Positions 1-9,600 of a stretch of DNA of 64,000 nucleotides are shown in pieces. Origin of the DNA: Flavobacteriales bacterium (GTDB lineage: Bacteria; Bacteroidota; Bacteroidia; NS11-12g; UBA9320); NCBI GenBank assembly GCA_020635435.1, contig JACJZU010000005.1:1-64000 (forward strand). The letters run 5' to 3'. Below the pieces are notes generated by a model. It was not told the DNA's origin. It did no database searches and saw only the letters and a list, made by a program, of their open reading frames with translations. Position numbers and translations under genes: made by a program. The number at the start of each line of letters is the position of its first letter. Position 1 is the stretch's first letter.

Positions 1-590
1 GGAGCTGTCTCGCTATTGCAGATCATGAAGTAAGCATTGTAGTTGCTGGTACTTGTCATATTCGGCATGCTCATGGTGAGTTTGTCGAACACGTTGTTGT
101 CAGCCGCATTTTTCAAATGCACACATCGTCCATAGGATGTTCCTGTGGAGATGATGGTCATGTTCTTCACCACAAACCAATCCGCTCCATCGAGTTGCAA
201 CACGGCAAATTTTGAAGAGGAAGTGGTGTTAAATGTGAGGGTTTGACCGTTCCCATCGATTGTGATGGTGTTGGTTTTGGAAGCCCCTGAAATGGCCGGG
301 ATACTGATTTGCTCCGTGTACGGCCCTGAACCACTCTTAAATGTAACTGTAACAGGCCCAGAAACACCGGGACCATTTGCAGTACCACCATCAGCGCGGG
401 TACCTTTGGAGAGGTCGCTCACGAAATCTGTGAATGATTTGTAAACGGTTGAAGAGGCAGTACCTCCTTTGTCGATAACATAGCTGTTTCCGCTGAGCGC
501 AGCATAGCTGAACACAGACATACACAACAGTGCCATCGTAGCGATTGACTTAGTCCAAGAAAGCCCTTTCTTTTTGTAATTGTTGATCAT
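1..590 (-). CDS. Secreted beta-helix-like surface protein, N-terminal part (cut by window edge)
   Basis: An open frame runs from ATG at 590 to the left edge without a stop, giving about 196 residues. The N-terminus has a Lys-rich start (INNYKKKG) and a hydrophobic stretch with an A-type cleavage region (FSYAALSG), so a signal peptide is likely. The rest is rich in Thr, Ser, Gly and Asn, with phrases such as TITIDGNGQTLTF and LQLDGADWFVVKNMTI that recall the rungs of right-handed parallel beta-helix proteins. Export and a surface role are inferred. Proteins of this kind in Bacteroidota often end in a T9SS sorting domain, but the C-terminus is outside the window. Confidence 0.75.
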   Translation of the reverse strand, partial: MINNYKKKGLSWTKSIATMALLCMSVFSYAALSGNSYVIDKGGTASSTVYKSFTDFVSDLSKGTRADGGTANGPGVSGPVTVTFKSGSGPYTEQISIPAISGASKTNTITIDGNGQTLTFNTTSSSKFAVLQLDGADWFVVKNMTIISTGTSYGRCVHLKNAADNNVFDKLTMSMPNMTSTSNYNAYFMICNSETA

Positions 591-896
591 AGTATATTAA
601 TGTATAGATGTCCATTTACAGGGGTTCCACAAGTGCAGTCCCCCTTTCAAGAGTTTAAAACTAATGCGCTGAAATGCTTTGGCAATGGGCTATCTGGAGA
701 TATGACGATATTAACCAATCGCCTCTGCCAACGACAGTTTAATGAGACCATCAGACCTCAATCACTCAATTTTTTGATTGTGTCATCTTTTTATTGCCTA
801 AGCGAACCAAAAGTTCGTATCAAGTTCATCTTTGTGTATTTTCAGAATAGTCAGACATTTTGTTTGGAATTCGTCTTACGCAAAACCCGCTGAATT
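591..896. other. Intergenic gap, no gene seen
   Basis: About 300 bases between the start of the truncated surface protein and the stop of comEC. The one open frame here (plus strand) has no recognisable protein character. A weak hairpin (CAATCA / TGATTG, around 768-790) may help end comEC transcription but lacks a good T run. No TAnnTTTG promoter box was found for the surface-protein gene. Confidence 0.5.
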
Positions 897-2774
897 TCAG
901 TATGTTCCATTTCCCGGACTTTTAGTTGACTTTTCAATCAGTTGAACTCGTATGTGCTTTTTTGTCATGAAGTTTTGATACTCCTTTTCGACAAATCGCA
1001 CATTTGGTACTTCAGCTCCTTCCATGCGCAGTGCATAGGAATCAAGATCTGACTTTATCCGCTCCTCCGACATGCGACCTTTGGATAAAACGAGATACTC
1101 TGAACCAAGTCTCAGACATTTGGCCTTATGGCTGCCACGGTTCCAGGTCAGTATGTGAATATCCGGGCCCTTTCTATCCAGATAGATCTGGTATACATCA
1201 ATAAGTATTCGGAACGCACAGCAAAGGATGCCAATGGTGATCCATCTTCTATGCCGGAAGAACGGAACACAGGCAATTAGGATCAACAATGCACTCCACC
1301 ATACCAACTCAGAAGCGGGCATTGGAATAGCCGAAACAAATGCATGCTCAAAGCCCGATACAAGTCCATTCCCGGCACGCACACCGGCTACAAGCCCATC
1401 AGAAACAGTTGTCCATACCGTGGCAACCGGATTGATCCAACCCAGTGCCAACACGATCAACCCCCAGAACATCAATAAGGTAATAAGTGGTGTTAAGAGC
1501 AGATTTGTAAGAATAAAAAGGAACTGGAACTGGTGAAAAAGATAGATGCACAGTGGGGCTACCGCCAGTTGTGCGGCTATGCTCACCAAGATCAATTCAA
1601 GCACCGGTTTAACGACACGATTCCTGACCGCGATGTGCTTTTGAATTGGAAGATAAAAAAGAATGATGCCCATGGTTGCAACAACCGACAGTTGGAATCC
1701 GGGATCAATTGGAAGCTCTGGAAAAAGTACGATAAGTACAAAAACAGCCGAAAGAAGTATGTGAAAAGTACCCGTTCGTCGTCGGAGTAATTTGTTTATC
1801 AGAACCAATGTGAATAGCAAGCATGCACGACGTACCGAGGGCCCGAAACCGGCAATAAGGGCAAACGACCACAGACCGGAGCTCAGGGCGATGAAATAGA
1901 ACAGATCACCCCGCTTCCATTTTCGGACTGATCCCAAGAGAAAATTGAGTAACCAATATATGATCCCCATGTGCATACCGCTCACGGCTAAAAGGTGTGC
2001 ACCACCACTGCGTTGAAAGGCCATCTTCACATCGCGCTCCATAAGGGATTTCTCTCCCAGCACCAATGCCACCATCATGCTAGCCGACTCCCTGCTTAGT
2101 CTGATCCTTTCAAAATAGCGCAGTAGATCTTCTCTTCGCTGTGCAAGTCCTTGTGCGGCATTTCTTCTTTGGTTCGTCCGATGTGCAAGAATTTTTCGGG
2201 CAGGTGCGAATGCAGTCCAATACACATCTTTACTCTTCAGGTAATCGCCGTAATTAAAAACTCCCGGCAGTAATGTATCGTTGAACGACCTCAAATCGAC
2301 ATTGAGATAGAGTGTATCACCAATTCCAACGAGGGGATAATTGGAATCGAGTTCCACATTACATCCTGCATGAAACCAGGGGATTGTCCCTGCAATGTTC
2401 TCGGGCAATCCAACTATTCGACATTCACATATATTCAGTTTGGATGCATTGGGATGCTTGCTCACGACCATTTCATACCATCCTGCCTGTTGGATACGAT
2501 TCAGAACATCACTTGATGGTTTCTGAGCCCGGATAAGCATACGTTGGGCAATGCTGGTGGAAAAAACCCCAGTACAAATGAGTGCCAGGTAGATCCATCG
2601 GAAACGAAATTTTCGCACTGTTGACAGTTGGAATTGCCAAATTCCTGTTAACAGGGTTAATCCGATTGCGGCTATGGTGAAAAACGACCTGTACCTGACC
2701 TGCGCAGGAAGGAGATATGCCAGCAGACAAGCGAGGAGGATGGGTACAAAAAGAGATACGGATCTCCGGGACAT
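897..2774 (-). CDS. comEC: ComEC/Rec2 family DNA-uptake membrane channel
   Basis: 625 residues. The competence-family signature HLLAVSGMHMG lies at about residues 260-270, in a protein with an N-terminal hydrophobic cluster, a soluble OB-like segment (about 90-180) and a polytopic middle (about 260-510). ComEC forms the inner-membrane channel that carries one DNA strand into the cytoplasm during natural transformation. The C-terminal 110 residues are soluble but lack the HxHxDH metal motif of the metallo-beta-lactamase domain, so this is the shorter form of the family. ATG at 2774 is 24 bp after the next gene upstream, so the two may be cotranscribed. Confidence 0.92.
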   Translation of the reverse strand: MSRRSVSLFVPILLACLLAYLLPAQVRYRSFFTIAAIGLTLLTGIWQFQLSTVRKFRFRWIYLALICTGVFSTSIAQRMLIRAQKPSSDVLNRIQQAGWYEMVVSKHPNASKLNICECRIVGLPENIAGTIPWFHAGCNVELDSNYPLVGIGDTLYLNVDLRSFNDTLLPGVFNYGDYLKSKDVYWTAFAPARKILAHRTNQRRNAAQGLAQRREDLLRYFERIRLSRESASMMVALVLGEKSLMERDVKMAFQRSGGAHLLAVSGMHMGIIYWLLNFLLGSVRKWKRGDLFYFIALSSGLWSFALIAGFGPSVRRACLLFTLVLINKLLRRRTGTFHILLSAVFVLIVLFPELPIDPGFQLSVVATMGIILFYLPIQKHIAVRNRVVKPVLELILVSIAAQLAVAPLCIYLFHQFQFLFILTNLLLTPLITLLMFWGLIVLALGWINPVATVWTTVSDGLVAGVRAGNGLVSGFEHAFVSAIPMPASELVWWSALLILIACVPFFRHRRWITIGILCCAFRILIDVYQIYLDRKGPDIHILTWNRGSHKAKCLRLGSEYLVLSKGRMSEERIKSDLDSYALRMEGAEVPNVRFVEKEYQNFMTKKHIRVQLIEKSTKSPGNGTY

Positions 2775-2798
2775 GCCGCAATTTGCGGCAGACTCAAA

Positions 2799-3713
2799 TT
2801 ACATATATCTCCTTAGGAGAATAGTTTGCAACTCTTCGAACAATTCATTCTCCTTATCCCATTTATTTTTTAGGGCGAAGGAGTCCAGCAGTTGAAAAGC
2901 ATGATCCATTGAGCTTGCCGAATCCAATTCCCGGATCGCCTGGTTGTATGCTTCCGGATCTTTATTGAATAGGGCATTCTGCAATTCATATCTTTTGGAG
3001 ATACTGATCGCTTTTTTAATTGAATCGATCTTGGAATGGCGCAAACGGGCATAGATATCTTTGCCAATTGAAGGGGGCCATCCGGCGGGATTCGAGCTTT
3101 CGGATGGTAACTCCACTTTAGGCTCTGCAGTAATCTCCGGACTTCGTTCTACTGAATTTTCCTCCTTTGAGGTACTCGGCTGTTCCTGAGGTTCTTTTAT
3201 CGGTTCTTCCTCCGGAAGCTTTATCGGTTCAACCTCTGGTTCTTCAACTGGTTCGATCACCGGTTTTATTTCAGGTTCGACGAATGGCTTTATCTCCGGT
3301 TCAACAACCGGTTCCACTTCAGGTTTCTTCTCAGGCTCTATCCCCGACTCGGCTGTCGGAACATATAAGAACGGTTTCTCCCGGGAAGGATCCTTCTTTT
3401 CCGGGATTTGTTCGCTATTTGGTCCGTCGACACGTTCTTGTACCCGTTCCTCAAGGCTTTCAACCTTTGTATTTTCAACAGTTCCCGAATCTGTTTCGTT
3501 CTTGTTCACGCGGGTATCTTGAGGAGAATTTTGAACATTTCCACCGGCGAGTTGGAGTTTCTCGATTTCCTCGTAGAGCGATCTCGTGAGTTGCCTGAGA
3601 TAATCGGCATCGAAAGTGCTGATCGGATCATCTTTCAAAAAGAGTCGGTTGTTGTTGATCTCGAGCAATTGGATTAATTCCCGAATACGGCGATGGGCAC
3701 TTTCTCTGTTCAT
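2799..3713 (-). CDS. Hypothetical protein with Pro/Glu-rich linker
   Basis: 304 residues with three parts. An N-terminal helical segment (about 1-60) is rich in Arg, Leu and Glu. A long acidic linker (about 80-200) has short degenerate repeats of the type EPEIKPVIEPVEEPE. A compact C-terminal helical domain (about 205-304) contains IGKDIYARLRHSKIDSIKKAI. No signal peptide or membrane segment is seen. The linker looks like the extended spacers that hold two folded ends apart. I do not recognise the family. It sits 24 bp upstream of comEC on the same strand. Confidence 0.75.
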   Translation of the reverse strand: MNRESAHRRIRELIQLLEINNNRLFLKDDPISTFDADYLRQLTRSLYEEIEKLQLAGGNVQNSPQDTRVNKNETDSGTVENTKVESLEERVQERVDGPNSEQIPEKKDPSREKPFLYVPTAESGIEPEKKPEVEPVVEPEIKPFVEPEIKPVIEPVEEPEVEPIKLPEEEPIKEPQEQPSTSKEENSVERSPEITAEPKVELPSESSNPAGWPPSIGKDIYARLRHSKIDSIKKAISISKRYELQNALFNKDPEAYNQAIRELDSASSMDHAFQLLDSFALKNKWDKENELFEELQTILLRRYM

Positions 3714-3869
3714 TTTATACGGCTGGTGTTAGTGATCTTCTGAAGTTCAACGTTCAAAATTATGCTGTAGCCTGTTGACGGAGTTTTTTACTTATCTACC
3801 CGAAAAGTGCAGTGTTGCCATGCGAGTACACGTGAATGGAAGCGATGAACTATTTTCGAGGCCCTGTAC

Positions 3870-4463
3870 ATGTTTACGGAACCACAAAAAGAACGGGGCT
3901 GGATCGAAGTGATCTGCGGATCGATGTTCTCGGGCAAAACCGAGGAACTTATCCGCAGGGTGAAGCGCGCTAATATTGCAAATCGCCAGACCATGATCTT
4001 CAAGCCTGCCATCGATGTGCGGTATGCTGAACATGAGGTGGTTTCACACGATCGGAACAGTCTGGAATCCATACCGGTGGAGCAAGCTTCGGATATTCTA
4101 TCCCTTTCGGTAGGTTGTGATGTTGTTGCGATCGACGAGGCGCAGTTCTTCGATGAGCGCATCGTTGAAATTTGCGTTCGCCTGGCCCGTGACAAGGTTC
4201 GGGTGATCGTGGCGGGGTTGGATATGGACTTTCGGGGAAATCCGTTCGGCCCAATGCCCGGTTTGTTGTCCATTGCTGAATATGTGACCAAAGTTCATGC
4301 GATCTGCATGCAATGCGGGGATATTGCCTCACACACCTACAAGAAGATAATCAACGAACAAACGGTGGAGCTCGGCGAAAGAGATCTGTACGAAGCGCGA
4401 TGCCGAAACTGTTTCAATGAAGGAATGTCGTGGCAGCGGGACCAAATGAAATTGCCTTTTTAG
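3870..4463 (+). CDS. tdk: Thymidine kinase
   Basis: 197 residues, normal length for type II thymidine kinase, which makes dTMP from thymidine and ATP for nucleotide salvage. The P-loop GSMFSGKT is at 17-24 and the Walker B-like DEAQ at 89-92. The lasso-domain zinc site is complete: Cys146 and Cys149 (CMQC) with Cys178 and Cys181 (CRNC). The start MFTEPQKERGWIEV is the usual one in Bacteroidota. A TATTTTCG box lies about 11 bases upstream of the ATG and may be the promoter -7 element. A hairpin terminator follows at once. Confidence 0.97.
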   Translation: MFTEPQKERGWIEVICGSMFSGKTEELIRRVKRANIANRQTMIFKPAIDVRYAEHEVVSHDRNSLESIPVEQASDILSLSVGCDVVAIDEAQFFDERIVEICVRLARDKVRVIVAGLDMDFRGNPFGPMPGLLSIAEYVTKVHAICMQCGDIASHTYKKIINEQTVELGERDLYEARCRNCFNEGMSWQRDQMKLPF

Positions 4464-4475
4464 CGCGGCAATAAA

Positions 4476-4503
4476 AAAGGGGAAACATCGCTGCATCCCC
4501 TTT
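4476..4503. terminator. Bidirectional hairpin terminator
   Basis: Stem AAAGGGGA / TCCCCTTT with a 12-base loop, an A run on the left and a T run on the right, lying between the convergent ends of tdk and the YegP-like gene. It can serve both strands. Confidence 0.8.
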
Positions 4504-4531
4504 CTTGTCGATGTTCTATGAATTTTTCAGC

Positions 4532-4864
4532 TTAGACCGTTTGATCATCGATCGTCGCTTCAGGAGCGTTCTTCATTACGCTTTCAATTCCATTCTTCAT
4601 TCCACTTTCTGAGGCGTAGAGTTGGCTTGATCCAACAACCTGACCATTCGATGATTTCAGATTGAATTTCCACTTGCCATTTGCGGCTTCTTTGATCTCA
4701 AATCGGCTTTTGTCGGTAGCGTTCTTTTTAACGGACTCAACACCATTTAAACAGCTTGCCTTAGCCTTGTAGCCTTCACTTCCCAGAATGTTCTGACCGT
4801 TCCCGGCTTTCAACCGGAAGTAATACTCCTTGTTTTTCTCGCTTTGATAGATCTCAAATTTCAT
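4532..4864 (-). CDS. YegP-like DUF1508 protein (two repeats)
   Basis: 110 residues starting at ATG 4864 (MKFEIYQSEKNKEYYFRLKA). The frame stays open 25 codons further upstream, but that part has no family similarity. Two tandem DUF1508 repeats are seen: the first with FRLKAGNGQNILGSEGY and NGVESVKKNA, the second with FNLKSSNGQVVGSSQLY and NGIESVMKNA. YegP-type proteins are small cytoplasmic beta proteins of unknown function. A weak promoter (TTG, 19 bases, TAATTTTC) lies upstream of the chosen start. Confidence 0.9.
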   Translation of the reverse strand: MKFEIYQSEKNKEYYFRLKAGNGQNILGSEGYKAKASCLNGVESVKKNATDKSRFEIKEAANGKWKFNLKSSNGQVVGSSQLYASESGMKNGIESVMKNAPEATIDDQTV

Positions 4865-4942
4865 GGTTCTGTAATTTGCCCGGAAAATTAGTAAAAATAG
4901 GACAAATGGCAATTGATACGAGGTTGTACTTATGCCCAAGTT

Positions 4943-6475
4943 TTACCGCCTCTTGATTCCGAGCACGCCCAGAATTCCTCGCGCTAATTCGCGAACCAAG
5001 GTTCGTGTTAAACTGTGTGTCGCGATCTTTTCGAACGTGCTTTTCTCCGGTCGGCGTGTGGTTCGTTTGGTTGTGGTCTTTCGCGGAGTTTGTTTCTCGG
5101 GTTCAAGAGTCTCCTCTTCTGCCCGGTCCAATTTAGCGCTAAGCAGCTCATAAGCACTTTCCCGGTCAACATCTTCCTCGTACTTCTGCTGCAATATCGA
5201 ATTCTGAAGGATCTTAACTTTTTCCTCTTCGCTCAAAATACCCATACGACTGGCAGGTGCAATCAACAGAACCCGAACCAATGGTGTAGGAATACCCTTT
5301 TCGTTCAAAGCAGACAACAGGGCTTCACCGATACCGAGAGAAGTTAGCTCCTCGTCCGTACGGTAAAATTTCGTCAGGGGATAGTTCTCCGCGGTAAGTT
5401 TGATGGCTCTGCGATCCTTGGCGGTGAAGGCTCTGAGTGCATGCTGTATCTTCAAACCCAGCTGACTCAGTACCGGTTCGGGAATATCCGTTGGATTTTG
5501 CGTGCAGAAGTAGATCCCAACCCCTTTCGAGCGAATCAACTTCACAATTGTTTCGATCTGCTCCAGTAATGCTCCGCTGGCTTCCTTGAAAATGAGGTGA
5601 GCCTCATCGATGAACAACACAAGTTTGGGTTTTGCCGCATCGCCCTCTTCCGGAAAAGTCTGATAGATCTCGGCTAACAGACACAACATAAAAGTACTGA
5701 ATAAACGCGGCTTACTCTGTATATCGTCCAAGCGCAGAATATTCACATATCCCAGTCCGTTCGGATCTGTTCGAAGAAGATCTTCCACTTCAAAGGAACG
5801 TTCTCCGAAGAAGATATCTGCACCTTGCTCTTCGATCTCAAGTAGTTTCCGCATGATGGCACCGACTGAGCTCTTGCTAACCAATCCATAATGGTTCTCA
5901 ACGAGTTCCTTTCCCTCATTGGAAACATATTGGAGTACTTTTCTGAAATCCTTTACATCCAATAACGGCAACGCATGGTCGTCGCAATACTTGAACACGA
6001 TACTAACTATTCCCGATTGCGTGTCATTCAGATCGAGAATTCTGGAAAGCAGAACGGGGCCAAATTCAGAAATAGTTGCTCTTAACCGGACCCCCTTTTG
6101 TTCGCTTATGGTCAATAATTCTGCGGGGAATCCCCGAGCGATCCACGGTGATCCAATTTTATCATGTCGCTCTTCGATCTTTGGATTCGGAGCTCCCGGT
6201 TTCGCAATTCCACTTAGGTCGCCCTTAATGTCCATCAGGAGAACCGGAACTCCTTGCTCAGAGAGTTTCTCCGCCATGATCTGCACGGTTTTGGTTTTAC
6301 CCGTGCCCGTTGCACCCGCAATAAGTCCATGTCGGTTTATTGTCAATAAGGGAATATTGATCTGATTGGAATACAGGGCTTTACCATCGAGCATAGCTGT
6401 CCCCAACAATATACTTTCTCCCTTGAATTTATAGGCCTGATCGATCAGTAGTCTGAATTCTTCTTCTTGAAACAT
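4943..6475 (-). CDS. HerA-like DUF853 ATPase (YjgR type)
   Basis: 510 residues from ATG 6475 (MFQEEEFRLL). The frame extends to a TTG at 6538, but a perfect -7 box lies inside that extension, so the shorter start is preferred. The Walker A motif GATGTGKT is at about 54-61 and the Walker B region FIDEAH at about 288-293. The family is a hexameric FtsK/HerA-type ATPase; its cellular job is poorly defined. The C-terminal 60 residues are basic and low-complexity (TPRKTTTKRTTRRPEK), which could bind nucleic acid. No partner nuclease such as NurA is next to it. Confidence 0.9.
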   Translation of the reverse strand: MFQEEEFRLLIDQAYKFKGESILLGTAMLDGKALYSNQINIPLLTINRHGLIAGATGTGKTKTVQIMAEKLSEQGVPVLLMDIKGDLSGIAKPGAPNPKIEERHDKIGSPWIARGFPAELLTISEQKGVRLRATISEFGPVLLSRILDLNDTQSGIVSIVFKYCDDHALPLLDVKDFRKVLQYVSNEGKELVENHYGLVSKSSVGAIMRKLLEIEEQGADIFFGERSFEVEDLLRTDPNGLGYVNILRLDDIQSKPRLFSTFMLCLLAEIYQTFPEEGDAAKPKLVLFIDEAHLIFKEASGALLEQIETIVKLIRSKGVGIYFCTQNPTDIPEPVLSQLGLKIQHALRAFTAKDRRAIKLTAENYPLTKFYRTDEELTSLGIGEALLSALNEKGIPTPLVRVLLIAPASRMGILSEEEKVKILQNSILQQKYEEDVDRESAYELLSAKLDRAEEETLEPEKQTPRKTTTKRTTRRPEKSTFEKIATHSLTRTLVRELARGILGVLGIKRR

Positions 6476-6492
6476 GCGGTAGGAATTACCCG

Positions 6493-6500
6493 CAAATGTA
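6493..6500 (-). promoter_or_regulatory. TAnnTTTG promoter box for the HerA-like gene
   Basis: TACATTTG on the minus strand, an exact match to the Bacteroidota sigma -7 element, 17 bases upstream of ATG 6475. A clear -33 TTG is not seen. The box argues against the upstream TTG start. Confidence 0.55.
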
Positions 6501-6538
6501 TCGATAGACTGAACGGAGAAGAGGACACTTTTACGCAA

Positions 6539-6691
6539 TAGGTAGAATATTACATAAAATTTTGCCTAATTATAGCTTATTTTGAAGCAAACTAACCTAG
6601 ACGCACACCAATGTTGATAAACAATGGTGTCTAAAAGTTCTCCTGTTTGAATTTCTGAGTAATGGAATAAGATCAAGGAGATTGTTGTGCA
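6539..6691. promoter_or_regulatory. Divergent intergenic region with an imperfect dyad
   Basis: AT-rich gap between the HerA-like gene and the giant repeat gene, which point away from each other. ACACCA / TGGTGT arms (about 6605-6633) form a weak stem with a 14-base loop. An AAGGAG sequence about 10 bases before ATG 6692 may be a ribosome-binding site, stronger than is usual here. Confidence 0.4.
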
Positions 6692-9600
6692 ATGAGAGTA
6701 AGTGTTTTAAGACGTGCGTTTTTCCTTCTGCTAGGATTGTTCGCTTTTAGTGAACTTTTTGCTCAGAATAATGTCGGGATAGGGACCAAAACGCCCTCTT
6801 CGGATGCGATTCTCGATCTGGTGTCCTCGAACAAAGGTTTTCTCGCCCCTCGAATGACCACAGCACAGCGCATGGCCATAATTCCCGTATCGAATGGCCT
6901 GCTGGTTTTCGATACCGATCTGAGCAAGTTCTTTTATTGGGATGGCAGTATTTCCGCCTGGCAGATCATTGACGACCTGGATCCGACCAATGAACTTTTA
7001 CAAGGTGCGACCTACGATCCGGTCGGTAAGCGATTGATCCTTTGGGATCGGGGTAACACATTCCGCGTCGATCTCAGCCATCTGAAGGATAGCGTAACAA
7101 CCACCCGGATCTCGATCAGTGGCGATGGCGATACCATCAAACTCTCGAATGGAAATTTTGTAGTGATCCCGAGTACATGGAAGTACGATAACGATACAAG
7201 TCCTGTGAACGAATTACAGGCCTTGCGGATATCCAACGACAGCATTTACCTCGACCGGGGTGGGGTGATCAAATTGCCACCCGATATCGATACCGATGAT
7301 CAGATCCTTTATGTGAATGGCGATACGTTGTTCATTCAGGATGGAAACTGGATCCTTTTGAGAGACCTCACCGATTCCCTTCAAGTCACACACCTCATTT
7401 ACGATCTACTCGCAAATCATCGGAGTGATACTATCTTCCGCAATGCGTATTTCCGGGACAGCCTGGTTAGCTTCATCTTCAATTTCGGAGACACACTCGA
7501 GGACAACGCCCGCTTTCTCGATTCGCTCGTTTTCAAGCTCACCCCCAGAATCGATACCGACGATCAAAATTTGTCTTTGATCGGGGACACCCTCTTCATA
7601 GAAGACGCCAATTATGTGATACTCAGCAAGTTTCACGATAACGATGGCGACTCCACCAATGAGATACAACTCCTCTCCTTCTCGAACGACACCCTTTATC
7701 TATCGAACGGAGGGAGCATCTATTTGGGGAACTACAATCTCGATTCGTCCACAAGCAACGAATTACAACGTCTCAGTAAAATAGGGGCAGTGATCTCTCT
7801 GGATCAGGGTGGGGGTAGCGTTACGCTTTACGACGATGACAGCCTGAATGAACTCCAAGCTCTGAGCATAGTGGGCGACACGATCTATCTGGATCGGGGT
7901 GGATCGATCGTATTACCGGTAGATCCGGATCTGGATCCAACAAATGAAATTCAGAATCTCAGTAAGCAAGGTGACAGCATTCTTCTCAGCATCAGTAATG
8001 ATGTGGTCGTATTGAACGACGACGATAGTCTCAATGAAATACAATTGCTCACGATATTGGGCGACACGCTCTATCTCGATCGAGGTGGTTCGGTTCTCTT
8101 GCCTGTAGGCACCGACCGGGACAGCACCAACGAGATTCAGGTGCTTTCATTCTCAAACGACACACTTTACCTATCCAACGGCGGACGGGTTTATTTGGGG
8201 AGATACAATTTGGATTCCTCAGTACTGAACGAACTTCAGACACTTTCAAAAGCAGGAAATGTGATCCGTTTGAACCTGGGAGGGGGAAGTGTTACCCTGA
8301 ACGATGACGATAGTTTGAATGAAATTCAGAATCTGAGCATTGTCGGTGATACGGTTTATCTGGATCGGGGTGGATCGATCGTATTGCCTGCAGATCCGGA
8401 CCGGGATACAACGAATGAGATACAGACACTTTCTAAATCGGGCAATTCGATCACGTTGAGCATCAGCGGAAATACTGTTTTTCTCCTTGATGATGACAGC
8501 CTGAATGAGATACAGTTGATAAGTAAAAACGGCAATCTGATCAGTTTGAATCGGGGAGGTGGGAGTTTCCTGCTCAATGACGACGATAGCCTGAATGAAA
8601 TTCAGCAATTGCGCATCAACGGCGACACCGTATTCCTAGATCGGGGAGGCTCTGTGTTGTTACCATTCGACCCGGATACCGACAGTACGAATGAGATTCA
8701 GTCCTTGAGCATTTCGAACGATACCATATTCCTCAGCAACGGTGGATTTATAAAACTGCCTTTGCCAACCGTGAATACAGATGATCAGCTGCTGAGTTTG
8801 AGCAACGACACACTGTACATCGAAGATGGGAACTGGGTTTATCTGAACGGGTTATCAGGCGATAACGACACATCTGCCGGAAACGAGATCCAATTGCTCA
8901 CCAAGAGTGGATCTGTATTGAATCTGTCGCGCAATGGCGGATCCGTTACCCTGAATGACGATGATTCGCTGAATGAGATCCAGACTTTGAGACTGTCGAA
9001 CGATACCATCTATCTGAGTAGTGGTGGATACGTTGTGCTACCGCCTGCAACGATCGATACAGACAATCAGAATCTGACTCTGAGCAACGATACCTTGTAC
9101 ATTGAAGATGGAAATTTCGTGGATCTGAGCCCATTGAGAGACAACGACGGCGACAGTACAAATGAAATTCAGCGCATCAGCAAAACGGGATCTACGATCG
9201 ATCTGGATCGCAATGGGGGAAGTATTGTGTTGCTCGACGACGATTCGACCAACGAGTTACAGTTGCTCTCGAGAAACAACGATACCCTTTTCCTGAGTCG
9301 GGGTGGATATGTCCTTTTACCACCGGATCAGGTATTTGACGGAGATTCTTCATCAACCAACGAATTACAAAGCTTATCACGAAGCAATGACACCATCTAC
9401 CTGAGCAATGGTGGTTTTGTGGTTCTTCCTCCTGATCAGGTCTATGATGGCGACTCTTCTCCAACGAATGAAATTCAAACCCTGCGCATCTCCAACGACA
9501 CCATCTACCTCAGCAATGGCGGGTTTGTGGTCCTTCCTCCGGGAACAGTGGATACGGACGATCAGACCCTGAGATTGAGCAACGACACGCTCTACATTGC

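Noticed and set aside
600..893. 97-residue plus-strand frame left of comEC
   Set aside because: No domain or signal, no promoter box at a suitable place, and unusual composition; treated as a chance frame.
3167..3589. 140-residue plus-strand frame opposite the Pro/Glu-rich linker
   Set aside because: Low-complexity mirror of the linker repeats.
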